A stretch of 64,000 bases of DNA from Lactarius indigo. Taxonomy: Eukaryota; Basidiomycota; Agaricomycetes; Russulales; Russulaceae. Made by a program: the position numbers and the translations under genes. Shown in pieces: positions 35,324 to 44,889 of the stretch; within the stretch, counting starts at the first letter, position 1; every line of letters begins with the position of its first letter. The notes under the pieces were generated by a model. It did not search any database and had not been told where the DNA came from. It worked only from the letters and a program-made list of their open reading frames with translations. The stretch lies in the NCBI GenBank assembly GCA_025766275.1, contig JAFKAC010000049.1:62001-126000 (forward strand), written 5' to 3'.

Positions 35324-36033
35324 GCCTTGAGGCCGCAGCTCAACACAACGTTAATGGTATGTGCCATTTTCCACCCTCATACACGCATGTCCGGATCCCC
35401 TTAAGCTTACCTCATGATGACAGCTTTGAGCACGTGCCAGTGCGCACGCAGGTGTAGAGCTTCAACTTCGATTCCTGAGGTTGGAGATCCTTCTGGGGCT
35501 GGGGCAGCGATGATAAATACCCAGGCTGATCTGGTCGTAATCGGTATATTGTTTATATTATTATATCTTTCTAAACACTATTATAGAATAGTTTGTGGAT
35601 GAATATCAACATAAGGCGTGCTGAAAGTCATCCAACGGAATGATGATTATTGATGATTATCATCCAATGATACGGAATGATTTTCATCCAAAGATCGGTC
35701 CTTATTTTCAGCTAAATATAGAGACTGGTTTTCATCCAAAGCCCGATACTGATATTCATCCAACGATCGAGACTGATTTTCAGTCGAAACTGAGGCTGAT
35801 TTTCATCCAATAGTATCTACTGATTTTCATCCTAAGATCGGCTTACAGTGTCTCACTTTTGGGTTGCTGCTTTTGGCCATATCTTGGATCTATTTAAGCC
35901 TATTTCGTCATCCTATCTGATACTGAAAACCATCTAATATTCATCTACGGTCATCCTACAGTCATCCTACGGAAGACTTAATTTAATTCTTAATTTTAGG
36001 ATGAATTTCATCCAATTTTTCGTTCATAGTGGA

Positions 36034-36473
36034 CCATGGTCGCGTGCTGAGAATTTACATGGGACAGTCGCCTCAACCGATCTAGCTACCCCGGGCCGGC
36101 TACAGGAGCGTGCGGCCCATCCGGCGCGTCGCTCCTCTCTTTGCACGGCGGTCATCACCAGCTTATCATCTCATCTCGTAAACGAAAGGAGCACCGAAAA
36201 AACGATGACATTTTACCAGATCACGTGGTCTTGAAACCCGAGGATGGCTTTCGTTGGTTGGTCTCCTTTTTCTCCTACTGGCTAGTGCTCTTGGGAATCA
36301 GAATCGTCCGGATCGACACTTCGCTTCTGAATCTGCGGCGGTGCGATCTAACTATATCTGTCGCATAATAACATAACGAGCAGTAGAGACATTGATTGTG
36401 ATAAATGACTCAGAACGCTAACGAGGTAGTACTGTACATCTGAACCAGTGCCATTGGATCCGTCTCACGTTCA
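36034..36473. other. 3' flank of NLR gene 1
   Basis: No gene. It shares clear, diverged similarity with 41810-42103 (blocks ggcgcg..cgtcgctc, tctttgcacggcgg, gcggtgcgatc, taacgag). This shows that the downstream flank was duplicated with the NLR. Confidence 0.6.
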
Positions 36474-39400
36474 CTATTCTTCACGCACACCATACTCTAA
36501 GAACAACCGCGCAATTGACCTCTTTCCTCCCCTTGTTGCTTCCTGAGGAGGCGTCTTGCCGTACGCATTCCGTAATTGTGCATTGGCTCCTCGCTCGAGA
36601 AGCAACTTGACGATCCCGAGGTGTTCGTTACACGACGCGATGTGTAATGGGGTTGCGTAGTCCCGTTGAATGGCATTCACGTCGGCGCCATTGTCGAGTA
36701 GCAACCGCGCGACATCGGCGTGCCCATATCGTGCGGCCGTGTGCAATGGGGTCCAACCAATGGTATCTCGACAGTTCACATCCGCGCCGTATTTGATCAA
36801 TATCCTCGCAACGTCGAGTTTCCCTTCCATCGACGCCACGTCCAACGGAGTCTGGAGAAACTTGTCCCGCTCGTCGACATCGGCGCCGCGGTCAAGTAGT
36901 CTTTGAATTAGGTCGGTGCGCCCGTCCGCCATCGCGCTATGCAACGAAGTGCTCTCCTTGTCGTCAGTCTCGCCGACGTCAGGAGGGTTGCCACAGGACA
37001 GTTGCGACTCCACGGTCTCGATCTCGGAAAGACTGTATTGCAACTTCACCGCCAACGAATTCGAGCGTACGGGGCGTTCGCGTCGAGAACCCAGGGGGGC
37101 CTCACGTTCGGCTACTAGCAGGAAGCTCACGACGTTGCGCCTCCCATTTTCAAGAGCGATGTCGAAGGGTGTTTTGTCGCTCCTATCCCGCATCCCGATA
37201 TCCGCGCCAGAATCAAGTAACACCTTCACAACGTCGAGATGTCCGCTTTGTGCTGCTGAATGTGACGGTGTCCAGCCCTCGTTGTCTTGTGAGTTGACAT
37301 TTGAGCCGCATTTGATTAGCAGTCGTGCAACATCAATGTTCCCATTCCCTGACGCCAGGTCCAGTGGAGTCTTCCGATCTTCGTTCCGCGCGTCAACTTC
37401 TGCGCCGTGATCTAGTAGCAACTCTGCAACTGTGAGATATCCGTTAATCGACGCAGAATGGAGTGGAGCCCATGGACACGCTGTTTGGATATTCGCGTCC
37501 GCCCCATGGTCAATTAAGAGTTTCGTGACGTCGACGTGACCGCCTTGTGACGCTGAGTGAAGTGGCGTCCGGCCCGCGCCGTTGGCTGAGTTCACATCGG
37601 CTTGGTGCTCGATCAGGAAGCGCGATACCTCTACGTGGCCGCCATATGACGCCAGGATCAATGGTGTGTCGTTGTTCTCAGTCGGGGACTGGACGTCAGT
37701 GCCAAGGTCGAGTAAGAGCTGCACAACGTCGAGACGCCCATTTCTTGCGGCTGTGTGCAGAGGGGTCCAGCCTTTGTTGTCGCGGCAGTCAACATCCGCT
37801 CCGTGCTTGATGAGGAGGCGAACAACTTCAAGATGTCCGAGGCCCGACGCGAGGTCCAAAGGAGTTTCCTCGCGAGTAGTTCGCGAGTTGACGTCCACAC
37901 CAGCACCGAGAAACATGTCCACGAGCTCGAAATGCCCGGATTGTGATGCGCTGTGCAATGGAACCCAGCCGTCTTCATCTTTGGCCATCGTGTTTGCGCC
38001 TTGCTCAATTAAGAAAAGGGCGGCTTCAAGGTTCCCAAAGCGGGACGCTAAGTGTAGTGGCGTTTCTTGCTCCGCGTTCGTCAGGTCAAGGGATGCCCCA
38101 TGCTTCAGCAGTAGCCGACAGATCTCCACCTCTCCAACTTTCGCCGCAAAACATAACGGGGTCGTGGGCACACTGTGCTCCTGGATGTTGGCGTCCGCTT
38201 GGTGTTCGAGTAGAAATTCCACGATTTCAAAATGTCTGTTTACTGATGCTGCATGCAAAGAACTTCGGCCCGACCTGTCCAGGGAATTTATATCCGCGCC
38301 ATGCTCAAGTAATACCAGAGCAGTGTCGACGTCTCTTTGCGCAAGGGCGGCATGCAACGGGGTGTCATAACCTCCGCCACTAGCGTTGACGTCCTCTGGA
38401 TGTCTTGTGGCGAGGTATTCCACGAGGCTGGGGAGACCACACAATGCGGCGTAGTATAATGGCGTTGCCTGCGGTTGAGCTGGGAGAACTGTCGCCATGC
38501 GTGCTTCCCAAGGACGGTCCACGTCGTACAGCCAGATCCATGTCGCAAAATACGGTTCGTCCGCATCAAACAGACGTTCCATGAGATCATGGATACCTGA
38601 TGTCACACCCTCGAATTTGGCATGGTCGACCCAGTGCCGAGAAGCGTAAATTGCGAGTGGATGCCTTTCTATTGTATTTTTGTCAACTCGGTCACCAAGA
38701 TTGAGAAGGACGCTGAGGGAAGCTCGGGCAAGAATGGCGTGGGCGGAATGCGGGAGGATGTGAAAGCGAGAGAGGTGCTCTCCTGCTTTGGCGAGGCGAG
38801 ATGACGTAAGGAATTCTCTCACGGAGAAGTGTGAGAACTGGACCACAGATGAACCGTCCACATTCACAATGGTGATCAGACTGGAACATGTGGACAACAC
38901 GGCTTGGTGAGCATCCTCGGGGCGCCAGTCCACGTGATATTCTGAATCCTCTCCGGTGTCAAGTAGAACGGCAAGAATCTCTGCGAGCTCTTCGACGCGG
39001 AGCGGGCGGATAGAGACCACGAGACACTGAAAGAGGCGGTATGCGTATTCTTGTTTCGCCTTCTCGATGGCTAGAAACGTGCGCTCGTATGTGGCGTCCA
39101 ATGTTTCAGGCAATTCGTCAAGAGCACGCCGAAGCGCTTGGGGATAACAGCCGCGCAATGCTTCGAGTTGACAGAATACCCATCGGAACCTGTAGACAAA
39201 TGAAAAAATTGTCAAAATAAGTAGTGACATAACGTACATTCCGTCGGCCTTCGGCGAGAGTGTATCGATAACCAAATTTTGATCTTGTGCTCTCCATCTT
39301 CGCATCTTTCGGTCTGACCGGACAACAGAAGCGATATAGTTGTTAATATCCCGCTTTTGACCGTCCTCGTCGTGAAGAGAAACAGTGTGAGATGCCAAGG

Positions 39401-41213
39401 GGAGAAGAGCATCCAGGATATCCGCCTCTGGCCGGCTAGTCACGCAGAGACGAAGATTCCGCAGATCAAACTCGACAAGGTCCTCGATGAGATTGAGGAC
39501 CCGTTCGCGTGGAGGAACTACTCCGGAGATATTGGGACACTCGTCCAGAGCATCTACAATGAGATAAGTCACCGGCTGCTCCGGGAGCTCCAATATGTCC
39601 TTTAGGCATTGGGCGAGCGCTTTATCATCTGGCAATCGCGACCCATTATCGTGGGTGGAATAAAGGCGAGAAAGGATATCGTAGCAAGGATCTGACTTTG
39701 CGCAGAGTTGCACGAGTAGGGATGAGAGTAAACCACGAACGTCCTGCTTTGCGGTATTTCTGAAGTCGAAGTAGTAAAATGCAGTCGAGCCCAATCCCGC
39801 GTCACGTAAGGCCATAGCCTCCTCGACAATGGTGGAACTGGACGACAATATCAATATAAATCGGGTTTTCCAAGGTATACAGTAGTAGCGCCCACCATAG
39901 AATACTCTTCCCCGATCCCGCTACAGTGATGAGTTGCCGTTAGTTGGTAGAGACAAAAGGACGAATCACGTACGTTTGCCATGGATCCACAGTAGGCAAC
40001 CGTTCGCGTTCCAGTTCTCGAAGGTGCTGCCTCGAGTAAACCAGACCGCAGATCCATCATGATTTTCCCTGCGCGCAATTACTTGATTTTCTGACGGATC
40101 TGGTGGGGAAAGCCAGCTTCTAGATTTGTCATGTAGACGATCACCTGTAAAGGCGGTTTCACCCTTCGGAGACATGCACAATGGATGAGACAACATACGG
40201 TTCATTTTGTTCATTTCGTTTATCGCGTCCTGCATGGCAACTAAAATTTGTCCATGAGCAAGGCTCGGGATATGGACCACTCGCGTGTAATCATACCAAG
40301 AGCTTTTCGGATAACGTTGGTCGATACCTCGCCGCCTACGGGGACAACACTTTGATTCGAAGCTCAGAATCAACTAAGGGGCCCCACTCACCGTCCATAA
40401 CCACTTTCATATTGCTCATAAGACCGTAGACGACCTCCAATATGTGCGCATCCATCATGCGCGCCTCGTCCTGTGTGAGCCGATCCAATCTCCGCATTGT
40501 GTTTTCGATCTCGCTGTCCCCTAAAAGCTTCTTTGCAAATTTCTCTGCAACGAGTTCAGTAATAGTAACCTATACATAGGTAGGGAAAACGCTCACTGAA
40601 TCGCCCCTGATTGACCTGTTTCTTCGCCTGGGCAAGGATGGAAAGTATTTCGACCATTATCTTTGCAATTATCTCCGTCATCAAAGGGGTCAAAGGTATC
40701 TTGGTATAGATTTCAAGGCGTTTGAGGAAACTCCCGACGCATTCAAAGAGCTCAAGGAGGGCGTCATAGCTAGCGCTGACTCCATCAGCCGCCTGACATG
40801 AGCTGGTATTAGAGGGGCGGGTTGTCGGTGACTCGGTATAAGCCAGAAAAATACGGACGGTGAAGAGGACATCGATGCCGACGAAGATTAGTTTCGCAGG
40901 TTGGAACGGAACCTGGTGAGGAGTGAAATAGAGAAGGAAAGGATTGTTCGGGGCTTACCAGACCAGCTGCCTCGCCAAGAATTGCAGAAAAGGCATGAAC
41001 GAATGTTATTACCGGACTAAGGCAATCGATGAACTTGCGATTTTGGTCCCGATAGTCTCTGAACACTTTCACGTTCTCTTGAAGTAGTAGGAGGGTGGAA
41101 CCAGGGGAATCACAGCCACGGACCTTTTCAGTGAATGGATTTTCTTTTAGGTTTATCCCAGTCTGCTCCGCATATCTATCCACTGCATCGAGAATCAATT
41201 GAAAGTTGGGCAT
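36474..41213 (-). CDS. NLR (STAND) receptor: Goodbye - NACHT - ankyrin repeats
   Basis: Ten exons (41213-40959, 40912-40859, 40792-40597, 40544-40392, 40335-40297, 40240-40199, 40144-39974, 39920-39896, 39837-39238, 39189-36474) sum to 4,251 nt, 1,416 aa, in phase throughout. Residues 1-190 are a Goodbye domain (FQLILDAVDRYAEQTGINLK, SASYDALLELFE). A hinge (KSRSWLSPPDPSENQ) leads to NACHT with Walker A GKPGSGKS at about 301-309, created by splicing, and Walker B YLIVDALDE near 402. About 18 ankyrin repeats run from about 750 to the end, interrupted near 1,160-1,215. Fungal NLRs act in nonself recognition and cell death signalling; ligand unknown. The 66-bp intron 40793-40858 is in frame and might be retained. 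Confidence 0.9.
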
Positions 41214-41369
41214 CGTCGACTGGCAGGACCGTATTCGAGATTGGAGGGAACAATAGAATTTCGGGAGTGGTCACAACAAGGGACGCCGGTAGGGCGCTTG
41301 ATAGCGAGGCCGTAATCGATTCGCGAGAGAGATGTAGGCTTGGGTGTACTGTACTGTACTGTAGACATG

Positions 41370-41575
41370 GGCGGGAGACGCACCCCCAACACAACAGCAG
41401 CGGCTTCACCGGACCGGTATTCCAGCAATCGCAGCACTGCGAGCAGCCACCGTGCGGTCGCGAACAGTATCGTGAGACAGAGAATCTCGACGCGAACAAA
41501 GAAGTGGCCGACGTGCTCGCTGCTCTATATCGTGCTTCCCGCGAGCGATTGGGTGGAGTAGGCGGGACCCCAGTA
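41370..41575 (+). pseudogene. Diverged copy of the last exon of the small Q-rich gene
   Basis: The plus strand reads SGFTGPVFQQSQHCEQPPCG, then REQYRETENLDANKEVADVL and ALYRASRERLGGVGG, matching residues of 18945-19165. Exons 1 and 2 are absent and the stop is lost. The following 41650-41775 matches the 3' flank at 19200-19390. It lies just upstream of the NLR 1 start codon, on the opposite strand. Confidence 0.8.
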
Positions 41576-42103
41576 ACTGATGTCCTCCCAACGTTTTTTG
41601 TCCCTTTTTCTCAAGCAACAAGCTTTTTCTTTTCGAACATTTAAATCGATTGCTTCTCGTACTACGTGTGTGAAGGACTTTCGCGGACTGATCAAAGGCT
41701 ACAGTACACGATATGGGGATGGGCGTGTATGCGCCCTCTTTGATCACCTTTCGCCCGATCTGGACACATTGACAGCTGGGGATCGCGCCAAGCCGCGGGC
41801 CGGGGCCGGTTGTGGGAGCGCATATCGCACGGCCATCCGGCGCGATATACGTCGCTCTTCTCTTTGCACGGCGGCCATCATCGTCTCATCTCGTAAACGA
41901 GGCGCACGGAAACGTGACATCATGTAGTCTCGAAACCCGAGCCCTCGCTGGTCTCCAATTTGACATATCCTGTACCATTTCGCTCATGGCGGTGCGATCC
42001 AACTGTGTCCATCACATAATGACATAACGAGTAGTCGACTACAATAAAAACGTTCGAGTCATACATTTAAACCAGCACCATCGGTACCATGCTCATTGAA
42101 TCC

Positions 42104-42311
42104 CTACGCTTCACGCACACTGTACTCTGAGAACAACTGCGCAACCGCCCCATTTCCTCTGTTGGATGCTTCTTGAGAAGGCGTCCTGCCATACCTGTTC
42201 CGTAAATGTACATTTGCTCCCCGTTCGAGAAGCACTTTCGCAACCTCAAAGGATTCGTTACACGATGCAATGTGCAACGGGGTTTGGTAGTTCCTTTGCA
42301 CCGCGTTTATG
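42104..42311 (-). pseudogene. NLR gene 2, C-terminal ankyrin end (split by transposon)
   Basis: The minus strand encodes the last two ankyrin repeats and end of an NLR paralogue (TPLHIASCNESFEVAKVLLE, YGRTPSQEASNRGNGAVAQL), ending YSVREA against YGVREE in NLR 1. It stops exactly at the 8-bp TSD of the P-like element; the missing upstream piece is at 56726-56790. Its 3' flank resembles that of NLR 1. Confidence 0.9.
42304..42311. repeat. Target site duplication of the P-like element (left)
   Basis: CGTTTATG here equals CGTTTATG at 56726-56733. Collapsing the two copies restores a continuous ankyrin reading frame (ADINAVQR) across the element. Confidence 0.9.
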
Positions 42312-42560
42312 CAAGGGGGGGCCGGGCCGTGGTTCCGTGACCCGAGGTGGGGAGGGGGTCAACCCGAAGGCCTTAAAAAAATTTACTTTTTTAGCGCTGG
42401 AGGCCCGGTCCGTTGATCCGGAGGGGGGGGGGGGGTCAGTGCCAGGGCACCGAAGGCCGCCGGCAAAAAGTGTTTCACCATACAATTTTAGATTGTGCCG
42501 CTACTTTGCGGCGCTGTACTGTCACTTGCCAAAATTCCAGTTCGAAATTAGCATGGGGGC

Positions 42561-43129
42561 TGTTACAATTTTCCTGGACTTGTTCCTTTCTTCACCATTA
42601 TTCCCTTCCCATACTATACGAGCCCTATATGACTACGCGGACTTTACGATTACCCGGTTTCTATCACGCGCCTTGCTTATCGACGTTCTCTTTTGATAAA
42701 GCTTGACATGTGTCAGTTTCCGACTTGTTTCCTCTCACGCGCGACCCCGCGTGATTCTCCTTTGTTCTTGATATGACTCCGCTTTGTTCTCTTTATGTTC
42801 ATCCCTTTCTTCCTCGGTTTGGCGATGACGCCATCTGTTTGTGATGACCATACAGAACGATTTCTATTTAACTCTAGTTATACCTAGCTTGTACGGTAGA
42901 CTAGACTTCTTGTGTAATACTACACTCGTCTAACGCAGAGTCTCCTTGTTCTCCGACCTTCGTCTTCGCTAGGCCTTCGAGTCTTAGCCCTCCTCTACAG
43001 TCCAAGTGACGTGTGTCCTTGAGACTCTTGTGCATCATTTCTACTGAAGTCGGGCCTTTGAGCTTTGACTACCGAACGATAGACTGACTTGGTACAGGTC
43101 GTACTCAACGCCCCTGTAGTGGCGTTACA
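42561..43129 (+). repeat. 5' LTR of gypsy D
   Basis: TGTTACAATTTTCC .. GTGGCGTTACA, 569 bp. It contains TATTTAA at 42865-42871 and the self-primer AGACTAGACTT at 42898-42908, the predicted RNA 5' end. Between 42898 and 43147 there is no ATG. Confidence 0.95.
42865..42908 (+). promoter_or_regulatory. Gypsy D core promoter and self-primer
   Basis: TATTTAA (42865-42871) lies 33 bp before AGACTAGACTT (42898-42908). That 11-mer is the exact complement of the primer binding site at 43132-43142. The spacing fits transcription starting at the first base of the primer. Confidence 0.7.
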
Positions 43130-43131
43130 TT

Positions 43132-43142
43132 AAGTCTAGTCT
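43132..43142 (+). promoter_or_regulatory. Gypsy D primer binding site, self-priming type
   Basis: AAGTCTAGTCT begins two bases inside the 5' LTR. It lacks the TGG needed for pairing with a tRNA CCA end and is complementary over 11 nt to 42898-42908, as in Tf1-type self-priming elements. Confidence 0.75.
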
Positions 43143-43147
43143 CCACA

Positions 43148-44830
43148 GTGGCTCTCACCAGCCGAAGCCGAACACAGTTCGTCAAAGAGTACCTGGAGCG
43201 GCATCCTTACGACGACCTAAGACCTTCTATCAAAGGAACCGCTCTCTGGAGGAACACTCCACACGACGAAGGATACTACGTCTACGACCCCGATAAACTC
43301 ACATACGAACCAATCGAGTACATTGAAGATCAACACATCTGGGCCTACGTTGCCTATTCCGACTCAAAGCACTCCTGGTACTCCTATAAACCCGTCCCTG
43401 CACACCTAGGCCTAGGACCAGGAAAAGGACAAATCAGCGCCATCGAGGCTGATTCCAATATCGAAGAACCATCTTCCGAACCCGACTTAGACAACCCAAC
43501 ACTCACGCCTACCATCCAACGACCAGTGGATTTCGCATCGTATGCCAACATGTCCACCACCCAACTCTCCACCACCCTCACCTCCTCGCAACCAGCCGCA
43601 GGATCCTCGACAGCGAATCCTGCAAGTAGTGGAGGACATCCTGTGGGAGGAAGTATGTCGACAAGCGGAGGAGGCACTGCGGGAGGCGCAGGAAGCCATC
43701 ATGGAGGCGGTGCGCCTGGAGGTGGAGGCGGTGCGCCTGGAGGTGGAGGCGGTGCGCCTGGAGGTGGAGGCGGTGCGCCTGGAGGCGGAGGCGGCGCGCC
43801 TGGAGGTGGAGGCGGCGGAGCAGCAGCAGGTCCCGCTGCTGGAGGACCCCCCCCACCAAACGGACGACTCGGAGGGAATCCCCCACCAGAATTCACCGGG
43901 GATCGAGAAGCCAGCAGAGCTTTCCTGAACGCCTTCGCACTCTACCGAGGGATGAACCCGAATGTCCAACAATTAACCCTCCCTTATTCACGCGCTATGA
44001 CCCTCCTCTCGTATATCTGAGGGCCATTAGTAGACGACTGGGTCGAAGAACAGATACAGTGGCTAGCCGACCAATTAGCGGGAGGAGTAGCCATGAACGC
44101 CGAAAACCTATGGAACACTATCGAAACAAGGTTCATCCAGGCATACACCGACACTACCCAACAACAAAAAGCCCGCCATGCCATTCAAAACTTACGAATG
44201 GACAAAGAAGACATCGACACCTACATAGCCAAGTTCTCTAATTTGGCCAATAAGGCAGGATACAACAAAGACGAGGCCACTACCCTGGAAATTTTCCAGA
44301 AAGGCCTCCCAAATGCGCTAGTCATAAACGCAATCAAGTTCCACCACCCCGTAGACTGGGACGATTGGAAAACGGCGGTTATGCTTCAGCAAGTGGAATA
44401 TCTCCTCCTCAAAGATAGACTCACCAAAGGAAGAACAGACAAGAAAGGAGGAGCTTCCCGCGACCAATGGCTGAATGCTCTCAACAAAACTAGGGACCCA
44501 AATGCAATGGACGTCAGCCGAACTCGCGCCAGGGCAGCAATGACGGAGGACGAAAAGAAGCTACTCCAGAAAGAAGGAAGATGCTTCCGATGCCGAGGAC
44601 AAGGGCACATCTCTAGGTTCTGTCCTCAAAAAACCGCCACCGTCAAAGCAGCAGGAACGAATGACCCCACGCCAACCACCGCCACCATCTCAATGACCGC
44701 ATCACGCCCCCTTTCAAACGAGGAACAAGCCGACGCCCAAGTGGCGGCCTTATTCGCCCAAACCCCTGAAGTACGAGAATTAATGGTAGATAAACTCTTC
44801 GGACAAAAGAAGGATTTTCTGAACGCTTAA
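43148..44830 (+). pseudogene. Gypsy D gag (one TGA; no AUG start)
   Basis: The 561-codon frame holds an N-terminal domain (EGYYVYDPDKLTYEPIEYIE), a Gly-rich repeat region, a capsid-like domain (YSRAMTLLSYI, then TGA at 44018-44020, then GPLVDDWVEEQIQWLADQ) and a CCHC knuckle (CFRCRGQGHISRFC). Gypsies B and E have Lys at the TGA position, so an earlier CGA (Arg) is plausible. The first in-frame ATG is near 43550, well inside the conserved region. GTG at 43148 has a strong context (ACAGTGG). It is either a near-cognate start or a mutated ATG. Stop TAA 44828-44830. Confidence 0.8.
43705..43815 (+). repeat. 21-bp tandem repeat in gypsy D gag
   Basis: About five copies of a 21-bp unit (ggtgcgcctggaggtggagg plus c) encode repeated GAPGGGG. 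The array lies in the flexible linker between the gag N-domain and capsid. Gypsies B and E have Gly/Pro-rich linkers at the same place. Confidence 0.85.
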
Positions 44831-44889
44831 ACCCGGCGGCCTGGGCTAGAGCATTAAAACTTAGCGTGTACAATAGCAGATTCCGGTCT

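Larger units (their letters stand above)
28755..36031 (-). mobile_element. CACTA (Plavaka-like) transposon, inverted right copy lacking one terminus
   Basis: The copy ends at CGTTCATAGTG (36021-36031). Its inner end stops at 28755 and lacks the last 46 bp that the left copy has (26973-27018), including the CACAGTG terminus and an inner subterminal repeat. It should not be mobilised by itself unless the left copy's terminus is used. No TSD can be scored; the outer flank is GAC. Confidence 0.9.
19694..36033. repeat. Giant inverted repeat (arms 7,279 bp, spacer 1,782 bp)
   Basis: Arms are 19694-26972 and 28755-36033, of equal length with no net indel. Position x pairs with 55727 minus x. In everything I compared, the only mismatch was 21352 (T) against 34375 (G, i.e. 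C), a CpG transition. The arms are two head-to-head copies of one CACTA-type transposon; the spacer holds a gypsy gag fragment. Confidence 0.95.

Noticed and set aside
42104..42301. Stand-alone small ankyrin protein gene
   Set aside because: Its flank and frame show that it is the severed end of NLR gene 2, rejoined exactly through the 8-bp TSD.
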